This document shows, in pieces, positions 26,260-35,709 of a stretch of DNA of 64,000 bases. Position numbers and translations under genes: made by a program. The notes below the pieces were generated by a model. That model was given only the letters and a program-made list of their open reading frames with translations, did not search any database and had not been told where the DNA came from. Position 1 is the first letter of the stretch; every line of letters starts with the position of its first letter. The DNA is from Lachnospiraceae bacterium (GTDB taxonomy: Bacteria; Bacillota; Clostridia; Lachnospirales; Lachnospiraceae): contig CAJTDX010000010.1 of NCBI GenBank assembly GCA_910575155.1, forward strand, positions 58,008-122,007. The letters run 5' to 3'.

Positions 26260-27204
26260 TTATTTTCTCACAAAGTCCCTGGTTTTCTCATATATACCCT
26301 GGCCGTGCAATCCATATTTTTTCAGCAGCTCCAATGCCGGACCAGACTCGCCGTATACGTCGTTGATGCCAATCTTGTATACCGGAGCGGGCATATGTTC
26401 GCATAAACAGTCGCATACCGCACTGCCAAGTCCGCCAATAATGGAATGTTCTTCTACTGTCACTGCTTTGCCCGTCTTTTTTACAGAATTCAGAACCATC
26501 TCTTTATCCAACGGCTTAATGGTATGGATATTGATTACTTCTGCACTGATCCCGTCTGCGGCAAGCAGGTCCGCCGCCTGCAGAGAGGCTTCCACGCAAA
26601 GTCCGGTCGCAATAATTGTCACATCGCTGCCTTCTTTTAACAGAACGCCTTTTCCTATCTCAAATTTATAATCCGGATTGTCATTGATTACCGGAACCGC
26701 AAGCCTTCCAAATCTGAGGTACACCGGACCGTCCAATGCAAAAGCTGCTCTGACCGCCGCCTTTGCTTCTATATCATCCGAGGGATTAATAACCGTCATA
26801 CCGGGAATAGTACGCATCAGGGCAATATCCTCATTACACTGGTGAGAAGCTCCGTCTTCTCCAACTGAGATTCCTGCATGGGTTGCGCCGATTTTCACAT
26901 TCATTTTAGGATATCCAATAGAATTTCGTACCTGCTCAAACGCTCTGGCCGCTGCAAACATCGCAAAGGAACTTACAAATGGAACCTTCCCTGTGGCAGC
27001 CAGTCCCGCTGCAATGCCCATCATATTGCACTCTGCAATACCGCAGTTGATGTGCCGTTCGGGAAATTCTTTCTGAAATACGCCTGTCTTGGTGGCCGCT
27101 GCAAGATCCGCATCCAATACTACCAGATTGTCGTGCTCTTTGCCCAGCTCTACCAGCGTGTTTCCGTAGCTGTCTCTGGTTGCAATCTTCTTTACTTCTG
27201 GCAT
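26260..27204 (-). CDS. transketolase, C-terminal subunit
   Basis: 314 residues: pyrimidine-binding domain (FVSSFAMFAAARAFEQVRNS, THAGISVGEDGASHQ) plus the transketolase C-domain. Split transketolases of this kind work as a two-subunit TPP enzyme of the non-oxidative pentose phosphate pathway. The start overlaps the end of the N-subunit gene by 13 bases. The operon order is transaldolase, N-subunit, C-subunit. Confidence 0.93.
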   Translation of the reverse strand: MPEVKKIATRDSYGNTLVELGKEHDNLVVLDADLAAATKTGVFQKEFPERHINCGIAECNMMGIAAGLAATGKVPFVSSFAMFAAARAFEQVRNSIGYPKMNVKIGATHAGISVGEDGASHQCNEDIALMRTIPGMTVINPSDDIEAKAAVRAAFALDGPVYLRFGRLAVPVINDNPDYKFEIGKGVLLKEGSDVTIIATGLCVEASLQAADLLAADGISAEVINIHTIKPLDKEMVLNSVKKTGKAVTVEEHSIIGGLGSAVCDCLCEHMPAPVYKIGINDVYGESGPALELLKKYGLHGQGIYEKTRDFVRK

Positions 27205-28031
27205 AATGCTTCACCTGCTTTCTCTAATTCTTCCATTGCCACCTCATACTCTTCGTCATTTGGAGCTTTTCCATGCCATCCGGCCACATGTTCCATATAA
27301 GAAACGCCTTTTCCTTTTACGGTCTTCATAATAATGGCTGTGGGCATCCCTTTATTCTCTCTTGCCTGCTGAAACGCCGCGCGAAGCTGATCAAAATCAT
27401 TTCCATCTGCAACGTTGATTACATGAAAATTAAATGCTTTAAACTTATCGTCAATCGGATACGGAGAGCAGACGTCATCTATTTTTCCATCAATCTGCAG
27501 TCCATTGTTGTCCACGATAACCACCAGATTATCCAGTTTGTGATAACCGGCAAACATTGCCGCCTCCCACACCTGTCCTTCCTGGATCTCACCGTCGCCC
27601 AACAAAGTGTATACACGATAATTGTCATTGCTCAGTTTTGCAGATAACGCCATGCCAACCGCTGCGGAAACTCCCTGTCCCAGAGATCCGCTGGACATAT
27701 CAATGCCCGGCGTATACTGCAGACAGGGATGCCCCTGTAAATAAGAACCAATTTTGCGCAATGTCTTTAAATCTTCTACCGGGAAAAATCCACGATGGGC
27801 AAGGGCAGAATACAAGCCTGGCGCCGTATGTCCCTTGGACAGTACAAAACGGTCGCGGTCTGACTTTTTCGGTTCCTGAGGATCAATATTCATCTCTTCA
27901 AAATACAGATATGTAAATACATCTGCTGCTGAGAGAGAACCGCCCGGATGTCCCGCCTTCGCAGCATGGACCGACGTTATAATACCTTTACGGACTTCGT
28001 TGGCAATTTTCTGAAGTTCTAAGTTCTCCAT
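27192..28031 (-). CDS. transketolase, N-terminal subunit
   Basis: 279 residues: TPP diphosphate-binding domain with HAAKAGHPGGSLSAADVFTY near the N-terminus and GDGEIQEGQVWEA ... VIVDNNGLQIDG (the GDG-N30-NN TPP/Mg motif). It pairs with the C-terminal subunit downstream. GGAG lies before the ATG. It follows the transaldolase gene by 26 bases, so the three genes form a compact non-oxidative pentose phosphate operon. Confidence 0.94.
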   Translation of the reverse strand: MENLELQKIANEVRKGIITSVHAAKAGHPGGSLSAADVFTYLYFEEMNIDPQEPKKSDRDRFVLSKGHTAPGLYSALAHRGFFPVEDLKTLRKIGSYLQGHPCLQYTPGIDMSSGSLGQGVSAAVGMALSAKLSNDNYRVYTLLGDGEIQEGQVWEAAMFAGYHKLDNLVVIVDNNGLQIDGKIDDVCSPYPIDDKFKAFNFHVINVADGNDFDQLRAAFQQARENKGMPTAIIMKTVKGKGVSYMEHVAGWHGKAPNDEEYEVAMEELEKAGEALCQK

Positions 28032-28057
28032 GTAAAATTCTCCTTTTTGCTGATTGC

Positions 28058-28714
28058 TTATTCGCCAAATACTGCTTTGTAATCTTTCTGGAATTTATCG
28101 ATTCCCTGATCTGTAAGCGGATGTTTTGTCATCTGCTCAATCACACCATACGGAACAGTGGCAATATCGGCTCCGGCAAGCGCGCAGTCTGTTACATGGA
28201 TTGGATTACGGACGCTTGCTGCAATGATCTCTGTCTCAATTTCAGGATAGTTCTCAAAAATAGCCACAATATCTTCAATCAGATTGATGCCTGGCTGGCT
28301 GATATCATCCAGACGCCCCAGGAACGGAGATACATAGGCAGCGCCCGCTCTTGCTGCAAGCAGCGCCTGGTTTGCAGAAAAGATCAGTGTTACGTTTGTC
28401 TTAATGCCTTCTGCCGCAAGCACTTTCACCGCTTTCAAACCTTCAACTGTCATAGGAATCTTAACAATCATGTTCGCATGGATGGCTGCAATCTCACGGC
28501 CTTCTTTGATCATGCCTTCTGCATCTGTGGTGGTTGCCTTTACCTCGCCGCTGATTGGTCCGTCGACGATAGACGTAATCTCTTTGATCACCTCATTAAA
28601 ATCTCTGCCTTCCTTCGCGATCAGGGAGGGATTCGTCGTTACGCCGCAGATCACTCCCATGTCATTTGCCTTACGTATATCTTCTACATTTGCTGTGTCG
28701 ATAAAGAATTTCAT
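28058..28714 (-). CDS. transaldolase / fructose-6-phosphate aldolase family (TalC/FSA-like)
   Basis: 218 residues, the short single-barrel transaldolase type. [14 protein letters not shown] at the start, [11 protein letters not shown] (about 26-36), and the Schiff-base lysine in MIVKIPMT falls at residue 85, as in E. coli FSA. Clustering with split transketolase favours a transaldolase role in sugar-phosphate interconversion over free aldolase activity. It is the first gene of the operon. Confidence 0.92.
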   Translation of the reverse strand: MKFFIDTANVEDIRKANDMGVICGVTTNPSLIAKEGRDFNEVIKEITSIVDGPISGEVKATTTDAEGMIKEGREIAAIHANMIVKIPMTVEGLKAVKVLAAEGIKTNVTLIFSANQALLAARAGAAYVSPFLGRLDDISQPGINLIEDIVAIFENYPEIETEIIAASVRNPIHVTDCALAGADIATVPYGVIEQMTKHPLTDQGIDKFQKDYKAVFGE

Positions 28715-29088
28715 TTTCGTTCCTCTCTTTCTTTCACCTTAACATTTATTTCGTGTGATTCCGGCAGTTAAATGTCAATGTAATAAGCAATATACATTCA
28801 TATCGCCAGAGTCTTAAATACAACATGTCCAAATTGTGGCGCGTCTGCCCAAAACAGAAGGTTCCCTGGCCATATTCAGCATAAATATCATTTTCATTTA
28901 CCCTTTCCCATTTATCCTTTCCAGTACTGACACCATTACTATTTTTCTTTATTTTACAACTTGTATAGATGTAAAGGCAAGTAATTTGACGGTCTGGAAC
29001 AAAAAATGTACAAATCACACGATTTTACCCGATTTCATCTGATTTTTTTGTTAGTTTTTGGCAAGAGGGTTTACAAAAAAATATATTT
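28715..29088. other. long upstream region of the tal-tkt operon
   Basis: No confident gene. On the minus strand TTGACA stands about 45 bases before the transaldolase ATG. A 90-codon minus-strand frame contains a protein-like stretch (NDIYAEYGQGTFCFGQTRHN) that I cannot assign; it may be a decayed gene or a long leader. Confidence 0.4.
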
Positions 29089-30318
29089 TTATAATTCTCT
29101 CACCAGAAGATCACTTTTTTCTAAAAATTCTTCCACTGTATGAAATCCCAGCCGCGTCAGCAATTCCAGCACAAAAGGATTCTCCAGAGGAGTTTTGTAC
29201 TCTGCGCGTTCACTGTAATGATCCACATTATCCCTGCCCTCCTCTGCTGGAATAATGCGCTTGGGACCGCCCACGCACCCTCCGTTGCAGCCCATTCCTT
29301 CAAAAAAATTAGCAGACGTCTCACCATTTTTCAGACGATCAATCATGGCGCGGCATGCCGGCACTCCGTCCGCCTGTTCCGCTTTTACTTCTATTTTTCG
29401 ATTGGGGTTCAACTGCTTTACCGTCTCCCGCACCGCTTCACTGACGCCGCCTGTCCTGGCATAGAGTCTGCCTGCCCGGGATGAATGTTCTTTTTCATCC
29501 TCGCCCAGTTCCTGCGGATGAATGTCCGCGGCCTCAAACATATCCTGTACTTCCTGAAAAGTCAGCACATAATCCACGGCGTCTGCAATATCTTTTTCCC
29601 GTGCTTCTGCTTTTTTCGCCATGCAAGGACCAATAAAGACCGTCATTGCCTGAGGATGCAGCTTCTTTACCACCCTTCCCGCCGCAATCATTGGCGATAC
29701 GGCTCCCGGCACATGGGGAACCAGTTCATGATAAATTTTACGAATCATGGCAATCCACACCGGACAGCAGCAGCTTGTGAGCTGGTAATCCTGCTCTTTG
29801 TGAATATTGGCGTCAAATTCCAGAGCTTCTTTTAAGGTCAGGATATCCGCAAAGACTGCCACTTCCACCATGCCCTGAAATCCCATGGCCTTAAAAGCAG
29901 TGCGCAGCTTTCCCACGGTGACTCCTTCTCCAAACTGCCCTAAAAATGCCGGCGCAATCAAAGCGTATACTTCGCGTTCCCTGGCCCGTACAGCCTGCAG
30001 AACCGGAACCACGTCTTTATTTTCCACCAGCCTCTCCAGTCTGCAGGCGTCCACGCAGGCGCCGCAGCCAATGCATTTATCGGGATTAATCACCGCCCTG
30101 CCGTTTTCATCACGCTCAAAAGCATCAAAGATACAACTGTTTTCACAGGCGCGTTCGTAGGCGCACTGCTCGCATTGTTCCTGAAAAACAACAGGAGCAT
30201 ACCGCCTGGGATGAAGAAGACAATCCATATGATAGGGATCGTATTCTTCCTGCAGCGTACGCTCCTGACCTGTTTCCTGTTTTAAAATATCCAGATATAA
30301 TTGATGGAATGTTTTCAT
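29089..30318 (-). CDS. [FeFe]-hydrogenase-like iron-sulfur protein (group B-like)
   Basis: About 409 residues. N-terminal cysteine cluster (QCEQCAYERACENSC) and a [4Fe-4S] motif CIGCGACVDACRLE, then the H-cluster domain: L1 TSCCCPVW, L2 IGPCMAKKAEA, L3 EGMGCNGGCVGGP. L3 differs from the usual MACPGGC-xxGGGQ. It therefore fits the group B/C monomeric relatives rather than the bifurcating HydA. It could be a hydrogenase or a redox sensor. The ATG at 30318 has GAGG upstream; an ATG 15 bases earlier has none. Confidence 0.82.
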   Translation of the reverse strand: MKTFHQLYLDILKQETGQERTLQEEYDPYHMDCLLHPRRYAPVVFQEQCEQCAYERACENSCIFDAFERDENGRAVINPDKCIGCGACVDACRLERLVENKDVVPVLQAVRAREREVYALIAPAFLGQFGEGVTVGKLRTAFKAMGFQGMVEVAVFADILTLKEALEFDANIHKEQDYQLTSCCCPVWIAMIRKIYHELVPHVPGAVSPMIAAGRVVKKLHPQAMTVFIGPCMAKKAEAREKDIADAVDYVLTFQEVQDMFEAADIHPQELGEDEKEHSSRAGRLYARTGGVSEAVRETVKQLNPNRKIEVKAEQADGVPACRAMIDRLKNGETSANFFEGMGCNGGCVGGPKRIIPAEEGRDNVDHYSERAEYKTPLENPFVLELLTRLGFHTVEEFLEKSDLLVREL

Positions 30319-30408
30319 TCGGTAAAACCTCATTTCTGTTTTTGGTATCAGTATTCCCCAAAACAGAACGGTTCATTCCATATATCCCATTATTTTATAA
30401 ACGGATTC

Positions 30409-31596
30409 TTACAAATAGCTCTTTAAAACTTCTACTTTATCTGTGGCCTCCCAGGGCAGATGCAAATCGTTGCGTCCAAAATGTCCGTACGCTGCTGTCT
30501 GTTTGTAAATAGGACGCCGCAAATCGAGCATTTTGATGATTCCTGCCGGACGAAGATCAAAATTCTCACGGATCATATTTACCAGTTTTTCGTCAGAAAT
30601 CCTGCCTGTGCCAAAAGTATCTACCATAATGGAAGTCGGCTGCGCCACGCCGATTGCATAAGATAGCTGAATCTCACACTTTTCTGCCAGTCCGGCCGCA
30701 ACAATATTTTTTGCCACATAACGGGCTGCATAGGCCGCGGAACGGTCCACCTTGGTGCAGTCTTTGCCGGAAAATGCTCCGCCGCCGTGACGCGCATATC
30801 CGCCGTATGTATCTACAATAATCTTACGTCCCGTCAGTCCGGCGTCTCCCTGAGGACCGCCTATCACAAAACGTCCGGTGGGGTTAATAAAAAATTTCGT
30901 CTCTGCATCAATCATTTCTGCGGGCAGCACAGGATCAAATACATGCTTTTTAATATCTGCATGAATCTGTTCCTGCGTCACATCGGCATCGTGCTGGGTA
31001 GATAATACCACTGCCTCAAGCCTTTTGGGATTTCCCGCTTCATCATATTCTACGGATACCTGTGTTTTTCCATCCGGTCTTAAATAACTCAATGTTCCGT
31101 CCTTGCGCACCTTCGTAAGCTGCAGCGCCAGTTTATGCGCCAGGGAAATCGGATATGGCATCAATTCCGGCGTCTCATTGGCGGCATAACCAAACATCAT
31201 TCCCTGATCTCCTGCCCCGATCGCTTCAAGCTCTTCTTCTGACATTTTGTTTTCTTTTGCCTCAAGCGCTTTATCCACACCCATAGCAATATCCGCTGAC
31301 TGCTGATCCAGCGCTACCATCACTGCACAGGTATTTCCATCAAATCCGGCAGACGCATCCTCATAGCCAATCTCTTTTACGGTATCTCTCACAATCTGCG
31401 GAATATCAATCTGCGCTTTCGTCGTAATCTCTCCTGTTACCAGTACAAATCCGGTACATGCCGCTGTCTCGCACGCCACGCGGCTCATTGGATCCTGCTC
31501 CATTAATGCATCCAGAATCGCATCCGATACTGCATCGCAAAGTTTATCCGGATGTCCTTCTGTTACAGATTCTGATGTAAATAATCTTTTTTCCAT
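30409..31596 (-). CDS. metK: S-adenosylmethionine synthetase
   Basis: 395 residues, full family length. [20 protein letters not shown] at the start, [12 protein letters not shown] (ATP-binding), and [20 protein letters not shown] (phosphate loop). It makes SAM from methionine and ATP. Upstream is a complete SAM-I (S-box) riboswitch with a terminator and a consensus promoter, so the gene is shut off by its own product. Confidence 0.97.
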   Translation of the reverse strand: MEKRLFTSESVTEGHPDKLCDAVSDAILDALMEQDPMSRVACETAACTGFVLVTGEITTKAQIDIPQIVRDTVKEIGYEDASAGFDGNTCAVMVALDQQSADIAMGVDKALEAKENKMSEEELEAIGAGDQGMMFGYAANETPELMPYPISLAHKLALQLTKVRKDGTLSYLRPDGKTQVSVEYDEAGNPKRLEAVVLSTQHDADVTQEQIHADIKKHVFDPVLPAEMIDAETKFFINPTGRFVIGGPQGDAGLTGRKIIVDTYGGYARHGGGAFSGKDCTKVDRSAAYAARYVAKNIVAAGLAEKCEIQLSYAIGVAQPTSIMVDTFGTGRISDEKLVNMIRENFDLRPAGIIKMLDLRRPIYKQTAAYGHFGRNDLHLPWEATDKVEVLKSYL

Positions 31597-31650
31597 CTAA
31601 AACTCCTCCTTAGAATCATCAGGAAAGACACTTTCTTTCCTATTTAACAC

Positions 31651-31678
31651 AAAAAAATCCGCTCATAACATAAGCGGA
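31651..31678 (-). terminator. expression-platform terminator of the SAM riboswitch
   Basis: Minus-strand TCCGCT-TATGTTATG-AGCGGA followed by TTTTTTT, directly downstream of the aptamer. Confidence 0.88.
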
Positions 31679-31706
31679 CCTGACTCGGCGAAAAGATAAT
31701 CAAATC

Positions 31707-31803
31707 CTCTTATTGTTCGATTACTCGCTCAGGCTGGCACCTTCCGTAGAGGGGTTGCCGTGGCTTCACAGATCCTATGTATCTCCACCACTCTGAATAA
31801 GAG
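31707..31803 (-). promoter_or_regulatory. SAM-I (S-box) riboswitch aptamer
   Basis: On the minus strand the conserved S-box elements appear in order: CTCTTATTCAGAG at the P1/P2 start, GAAGCC-acg-GCAACC, GGTGC, CCTGAGCGA and the closing AATAAGAG. It is located upstream of metK, the classic S-box target. Confidence 0.95.
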
Positions 31804-31843
31804 AAATTAATACAATATTGAATTTTCAAATCTTTCTTTCTAT

Positions 31844-31872
31844 AACATACTACTTTCCTGTGATAATGTCAA
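31844..31872 (-). promoter_or_regulatory. promoter of the SAM riboswitch-metK transcript
   Basis: Minus-strand TTGACA and TATGTT separated by 17 bases, about 40 bases before the aptamer. Confidence 0.75.
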
Positions 31873-31918
31873 GCACTTTTTTCGCGATACAGCACAAGAT
31901 TCTTTTAGCGTTCACTTA

Positions 31919-31947
31919 TTGACAAAGCAGATCATTTGTATTAGATT
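31919..31947 (+). promoter_or_regulatory. candidate promoter of mutM
   Basis: TTGACA and TAGATT are 17 bases apart, about 115 bases upstream of the mutM ATG. Confidence 0.5.
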
Positions 31948-32061
31948 TAATCTGATTTGCGCCCGGACGTTCATACGGCGTATTGGCCATATCCCACAGG
32001 ATATATGAATACAATTAACAGAAACAGATGATAAAATCTGCTGGAAAGGACAGGTAGCGCC

Positions 32062-32898
32062 ATGCCGGAATTACCAGAAGTGGAAACAATAAAAAGAATC
32101 ATTGAGCCTCAGATCCAAGGGCTTTCAATTACAGAAGTAACCGTAAGACGTTCTGATCTCATTGCTTATCCTGAAAAAGAACATTTTTGCAGACTGCTGA
32201 CCGGGCAGACTGTACACCGCTTGGAACGCAGGGGAAAGTTTTTGCTTATCCATCTGGAAAGTCAGGATCGTGTGATCCTGCATTTGCGGATGACAGGCTG
32301 TCTTTTGTTTACTCCGGCAGCTTTTCCAGAAGAAAAACACACTCATATTGTATTTCACATGTCTGACGGCAACGAGCTGCGTTTTTCCGATACGCGGCGT
32401 TTTGGACGTTTCTGGCTGCTTTGCAGCGGAGAAAACGACGTCTGCAGCGGCATTTCCAAATTAGGTATGGAACCTTTTGACACTGCTCTTACGGCTGAAT
32501 ATTTGTCCTCTCATATGGGATCCCGGAAAAAAACAATCAAGCAATGTCTGTTAGATCAAAGCATGATCGCAGGAATTGGAAATATCTATTCCGATGAAAT
32601 CCTCTTTACAGCAGGTCTTTATCCTGCGCGTCCTGCAAACAGTTTAAATCAGAACGACTGGCAGCGTCTTGCAAAAATAATACCGGAACGTCTTTCCTAT
32701 TTCATCCAGAAAAACGAAATCAGCCCGGAAGAATATCTGGAAACAAGAGGAAAAGATTACCGTAATACTCCTTTTCTGCAAGTCTATGGACACAGGGGGG
32801 AAGGCTGTCCAAACTGCGGAACTATTTTCTGCCATATTGTTGTAGGCGGCAGAAGCAGCGTATATTGTCCCGTCTGCCAGGATCATCTGACTCACTGA
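32062..32898 (+). CDS. mutM: formamidopyrimidine-DNA glycosylase
   Basis: 278 residues. PELPEVETI gives the catalytic Pro2 and Glu3. LHLRMTGCLLF and GIGNIYSDEILF (helix-two-turn-helix) follow, and the C-terminal zinc finger is CPNCGT ... YCPVCQ. It excises oxidised purines such as 8-oxoguanine and nicks abasic sites. GGAAAGGACAGGT lies upstream of the ATG. It appears monocistronic, with no replication gene adjoining. Confidence 0.95.
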   Translation: MPELPEVETIKRIIEPQIQGLSITEVTVRRSDLIAYPEKEHFCRLLTGQTVHRLERRGKFLLIHLESQDRVILHLRMTGCLLFTPAAFPEEKHTHIVFHMSDGNELRFSDTRRFGRFWLLCSGENDVCSGISKLGMEPFDTALTAEYLSSHMGSRKKTIKQCLLDQSMIAGIGNIYSDEILFTAGLYPARPANSLNQNDWQRLAKIIPERLSYFIQKNEISPEEYLETRGKDYRNTPFLQVYGHRGEGCPNCGTIFCHIVVGGRSSVYCPVCQDHLTH

Positions 32899-32967
32899 AC
32901 GCCGTCCACTGCCTGACATCCGCACTTTATGACAGCCAGTTTTTTGCAAGAACATATTATATTCTGT

Positions 32968-33762
32968 TTACAGATATTTGCTGGCGCTTTCCTGACTCAT
33001 ACCGAATTTCTCCTGGATTTTGGAGAGAATCGTCTGGCTGGGCACGCCCAGTTCTTTAAGCGCCGCCGCCATTCCTTTTATACCTTCTTCCCGGCCCTCT
33101 TCCCGGCCCTCTTCCCGAATTTCTGCTTCCCGCATTAACAATGTCATATATTCCTGCCTCCATTCTTTATTGGATTTCACTTTTGACACCCTGTCATCAA
33201 TTTCCCTCACAAACTGGCTGTCACTCTTTTCTCCATTTACATACTTGAGAAATTCACGTATTTCATCATCCTCTGCATTCTCGTAATCTTTTGCATTAAA
33301 AAACACTTTCTTCATGCCATCATTAAGTTTAAGCCTTCTGTCTTCTGTGCAGAAATTTTCAAATGTATACTGTGCCTTCCCCTGATGGAACGGGTCGAAA
33401 GTACAGATAAAAATAACGTAACTCTCCTTCAGTCTGCGGTAGCTTTCCCCTTTCTCTATCGTATTTAAATCTATCATTCCCTGATAGTACCGGCTTCTGA
33501 AAGACAGATCCTTTTTGTCCGTGGTCTGCATTTCCAGGTTAAACACCCGGTTGCCGTCTTCTATATACACATCCATCCTTATGCTTTTTGCATCCCATTT
33601 AATGTCAATCTTCTTATCTTCTTCCAGATAAACAATATTTTGGACCTTTATATGCAGCAACTTTTCCAGAAGTTCAGAGCAAATCTTCTTATCACGCATC
33701 ACCTTTGCAAAAAGGAAATCGTTCTTTATCTGCAGTTCCTCCCATGCCTTTTCCCGAACCAT
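32968..33762 (-). CDS. Rpn family / PD-(D/E)XK nuclease-transposase
   Basis: 264 residues. NDFLFAKVMRDKKICSELLE at the start and the nuclease core MDVYIEDGNRVFNLEMQTTD (D ... ExQ) match the PDDEXK transposase/Rpn family (recombination-promoting nucleases). The C-terminus carries the tandem REEGREEGREEG, encoded by a 12-base DNA repeat that could vary in copy number. GAGGAATAG precedes the ATG. Such genes are usually multicopy and recently mobile. Confidence 0.88.
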   Translation of the reverse strand: MVREKAWEELQIKNDFLFAKVMRDKKICSELLEKLLHIKVQNIVYLEEDKKIDIKWDAKSIRMDVYIEDGNRVFNLEMQTTDKKDLSFRSRYYQGMIDLNTIEKGESYRRLKESYVIFICTFDPFHQGKAQYTFENFCTEDRRLKLNDGMKKVFFNAKDYENAEDDEIREFLKYVNGEKSDSQFVREIDDRVSKVKSNKEWRQEYMTLLMREAEIREEGREEGREEGIKGMAAALKELGVPSQTILSKIQEKFGMSQESASKYL

Positions 33763-33823
33763 CTATTCCTCATCTCCTTATAATTTTATATTATCATGGT
33801 TCTATAAATTGCTCAACTGGTTT

Positions 33824-34159
33824 TTATCTGTCATTGTTATAGAGATCAATACATTCATCAATGATATGTTCCACAATCCTCACCTGCTGAGGCGTCAGCC
33901 TGTCCAATTTATCTGACAACAGGAGCTTGTCCTTATCAATAATATCCCCTGTAAGCAAATAATCCGTGCTCACTTCCAATGCAGCGGCAATTTTCATCAG
34001 GTTCTCCGGTCTCATCCCCCTCTTCCCACTTTCTGCATAGGAGACAAACTGCGTTGTAAGCTCACTTTTCTCCGCAAGGATTTCCTGGGTTAAACCCATT
34101 TTCTTCCTCCTCTCCATAATTCTCTTTCCCATCTCTTTCAGGTATAATTCCACATTCAT
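33824..34159 (-). CDS. XRE family transcriptional regulator
   Basis: 111 residues. Classic HTH: MGKRIMERRKKMGLTQEILA ... SELTTQFVSYAESGKRGMRP, followed by EVSTDYLLTGD, the usual link in clostridial SinR/CI-like regulators, and a short helical tail that may dimerise. AAAGGTGG lies 7 bases before the ATG. The target is unknown, and its neighbours do not point to a prophage. Confidence 0.88.
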   Translation of the reverse strand: MNVELYLKEMGKRIMERRKKMGLTQEILAEKSELTTQFVSYAESGKRGMRPENLMKIAAALEVSTDYLLTGDIIDKDKLLLSDKLDRLTPQQVRIVEHIIDECIDLYNNDR

Positions 34160-34339
34160 ATTTTTTCCACCTTTCTATTTATTGTGAAATTCTATCAACA
34201 ACACAAAAAAATTGTAATATTCTTATGTTGACAAAATTAAACAATATGCTATTCTATAAAAAGACAGCCTTCTACAGTCTTTTATTACCATTTTGTCAGG
34301 AAATAAAATTGTTTCTCTGTTCCTGGTGCAACATTCAGC

Positions 34340-34471
34340 CAGTAATCAGACTATCAGTACCGAATATTTTATCAGTCCGCAAGGCGGGAGAAGGAGGCGA
34401 TGCGGCGGCATCGCTGACTGACGGCAACGCGGCAGATGGCAAAACAGACAGTTCTGAAAGTCTGATTGCTG
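34340..34471 (+). repeat. dispersed hairpin repeat, copy B
   Basis: Outer arms CAGTAATCAGACTATCAG and CTGAAAGTCTGATTGCTG (16 of 18 complementary). The core TCCGCAAGGCGGGAG ... ACGCGGCAGATGG matches copies A and C, and a perfect inner hairpin GCGATGC / GCATCGC sits between. The rest of the gene-free stretch 34160-34681 shows nothing else clear. Confidence 0.7.
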
Positions 34472-34681
34472 ACCGGATGGGGCGCTAGAACGTGTTTGAA
34501 AAATACTTTTTATCAGATATATTTCACAATTTGCTGGAGATTTACGCCAAAGAAATCGCCGCATAGCGGGCTACGTAACCTGAATTTGGTACAAATATCA
34601 TGCGAAATGAGGAATACAGACGACGGGAATGATATTTCAAATACACTCTAGCATATTAAAATATCAAAGGAGGCTGATTTT

Positions 34682-35332
34682 ATGTCAGACAAAATGATTT
34701 CATTTACTAAACCCCAACGGTACCGATTTGATTTTGGTACAGATAACAAACTGTATGTGATTCTTTTCCACGGAGAACTCACATGGCAGGAAACTGCCGA
34801 AATGCTCATATTTTTAAAAAACTCTTCCTACGAGACAATGCACAAAGCCATTCCACACTATCTGGAGAAACACCACCTGAAATATTCCAATTTTGTTTCT
34901 ATGGAACTTCCCCTGGAACATGGCAAAGCTGTAACATGGGTAAAACATCTTCTGCATTCAGATCATTACCATACACTGAACGAAAACATTCAGAATACCA
35001 ATATCTTCTGTTCCGTCATAGACCATCAGCAAACAACTGCGGACGGCTCCCTGGAAGGATGCTGTCTGGCAATGAGACGAATATCTGACAAAGACCAGGG
35101 CTGCAAATATAATATGATTGGCCAGACATTTTTGTCCGCAGGCCACGGCCATAAAGAACATGGCTATTTTGCAATCAGAAACAGTGATGGAAACAGCCAC
35201 TTACAGAACATTGACACAGCGGCAGGCGAGCCAATTCTTCCTGCGTTCGGATGCGTAGATCTTATGGAACTCCTGTTACATATTGAAACCATAAAAACAA
35301 AAGAGCAGGCAGCCGAGATATCCATCAGATAA
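34682..35332 (+). CDS. hypothetical protein, 216 residues
   Basis: AAGGAGG precedes the ATG. It is soluble, with no membrane helix or signal peptide, and has many histidines in the middle (HYLEKHHLKYSNFVSMELPL, VKHLLHSDHYHTLNE) and AGHGHKEHGYFAIRN later, so metal binding is possible. I recognise no family. It stands alone, is followed by about 200 AT-rich bases and then a strong terminator. Confidence 0.7.
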   Translation: MSDKMISFTKPQRYRFDFGTDNKLYVILFHGELTWQETAEMLIFLKNSSYETMHKAIPHYLEKHHLKYSNFVSMELPLEHGKAVTWVKHLLHSDHYHTLNENIQNTNIFCSVIDHQQTTADGSLEGCCLAMRRISDKDQGCKYNMIGQTFLSAGHGHKEHGYFAIRNSDGNSHLQNIDTAAGEPILPAFGCVDLMELLLHIETIKTKEQAAEISIR

Positions 35333-35559
35333 AACCATTTAAAATTTATTTATCCGCCACATTTATCTTGTTTTGTAGATTTTATTTAACATTACGATGT
35401 ACTTAACCTGATAAAATTTCAAAAATTTGACGATCCTATCTTTACATGTAAAGATTCCGGAACATGTCAAACATAAAGGAACACATCAGAAAAAACGCAG
35501 CAATTATGCAATTTACCTCAAAAAGAGTCGTCTGACCGACACTTGAGCTGCACAAAAAA

Positions 35560-35593
35560 GGCATTCTGTCAATACAACAGAATGCCTTTTTTA
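35560..35593. terminator. strong hairpin terminator
   Basis: GGCATTCTGT / ACAGAATGCC flanked by AAAAAA and TTTTTT, so it works on both strands. It may end the hypothetical gene at 34682. Confidence 0.85.
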
Positions 35594-35709
35594 TTTTATA
35601 ATGAATCTTGACACAGGACGTCAATATTATTATAGTAAAATCACACGCAGCAGAAGCGGTATATAAAAAAGCCTCATTCAAAAACACGCCAGCGCATAGG
35701 GAGGAACAT

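Noticed and set aside
33084..33121. Tandem 12-base repeat (TTCCCGGCCCTC)
   Set aside because: It lies inside the Rpn-like gene and encodes the REEG tail; noted in that entry rather than as a separate element.
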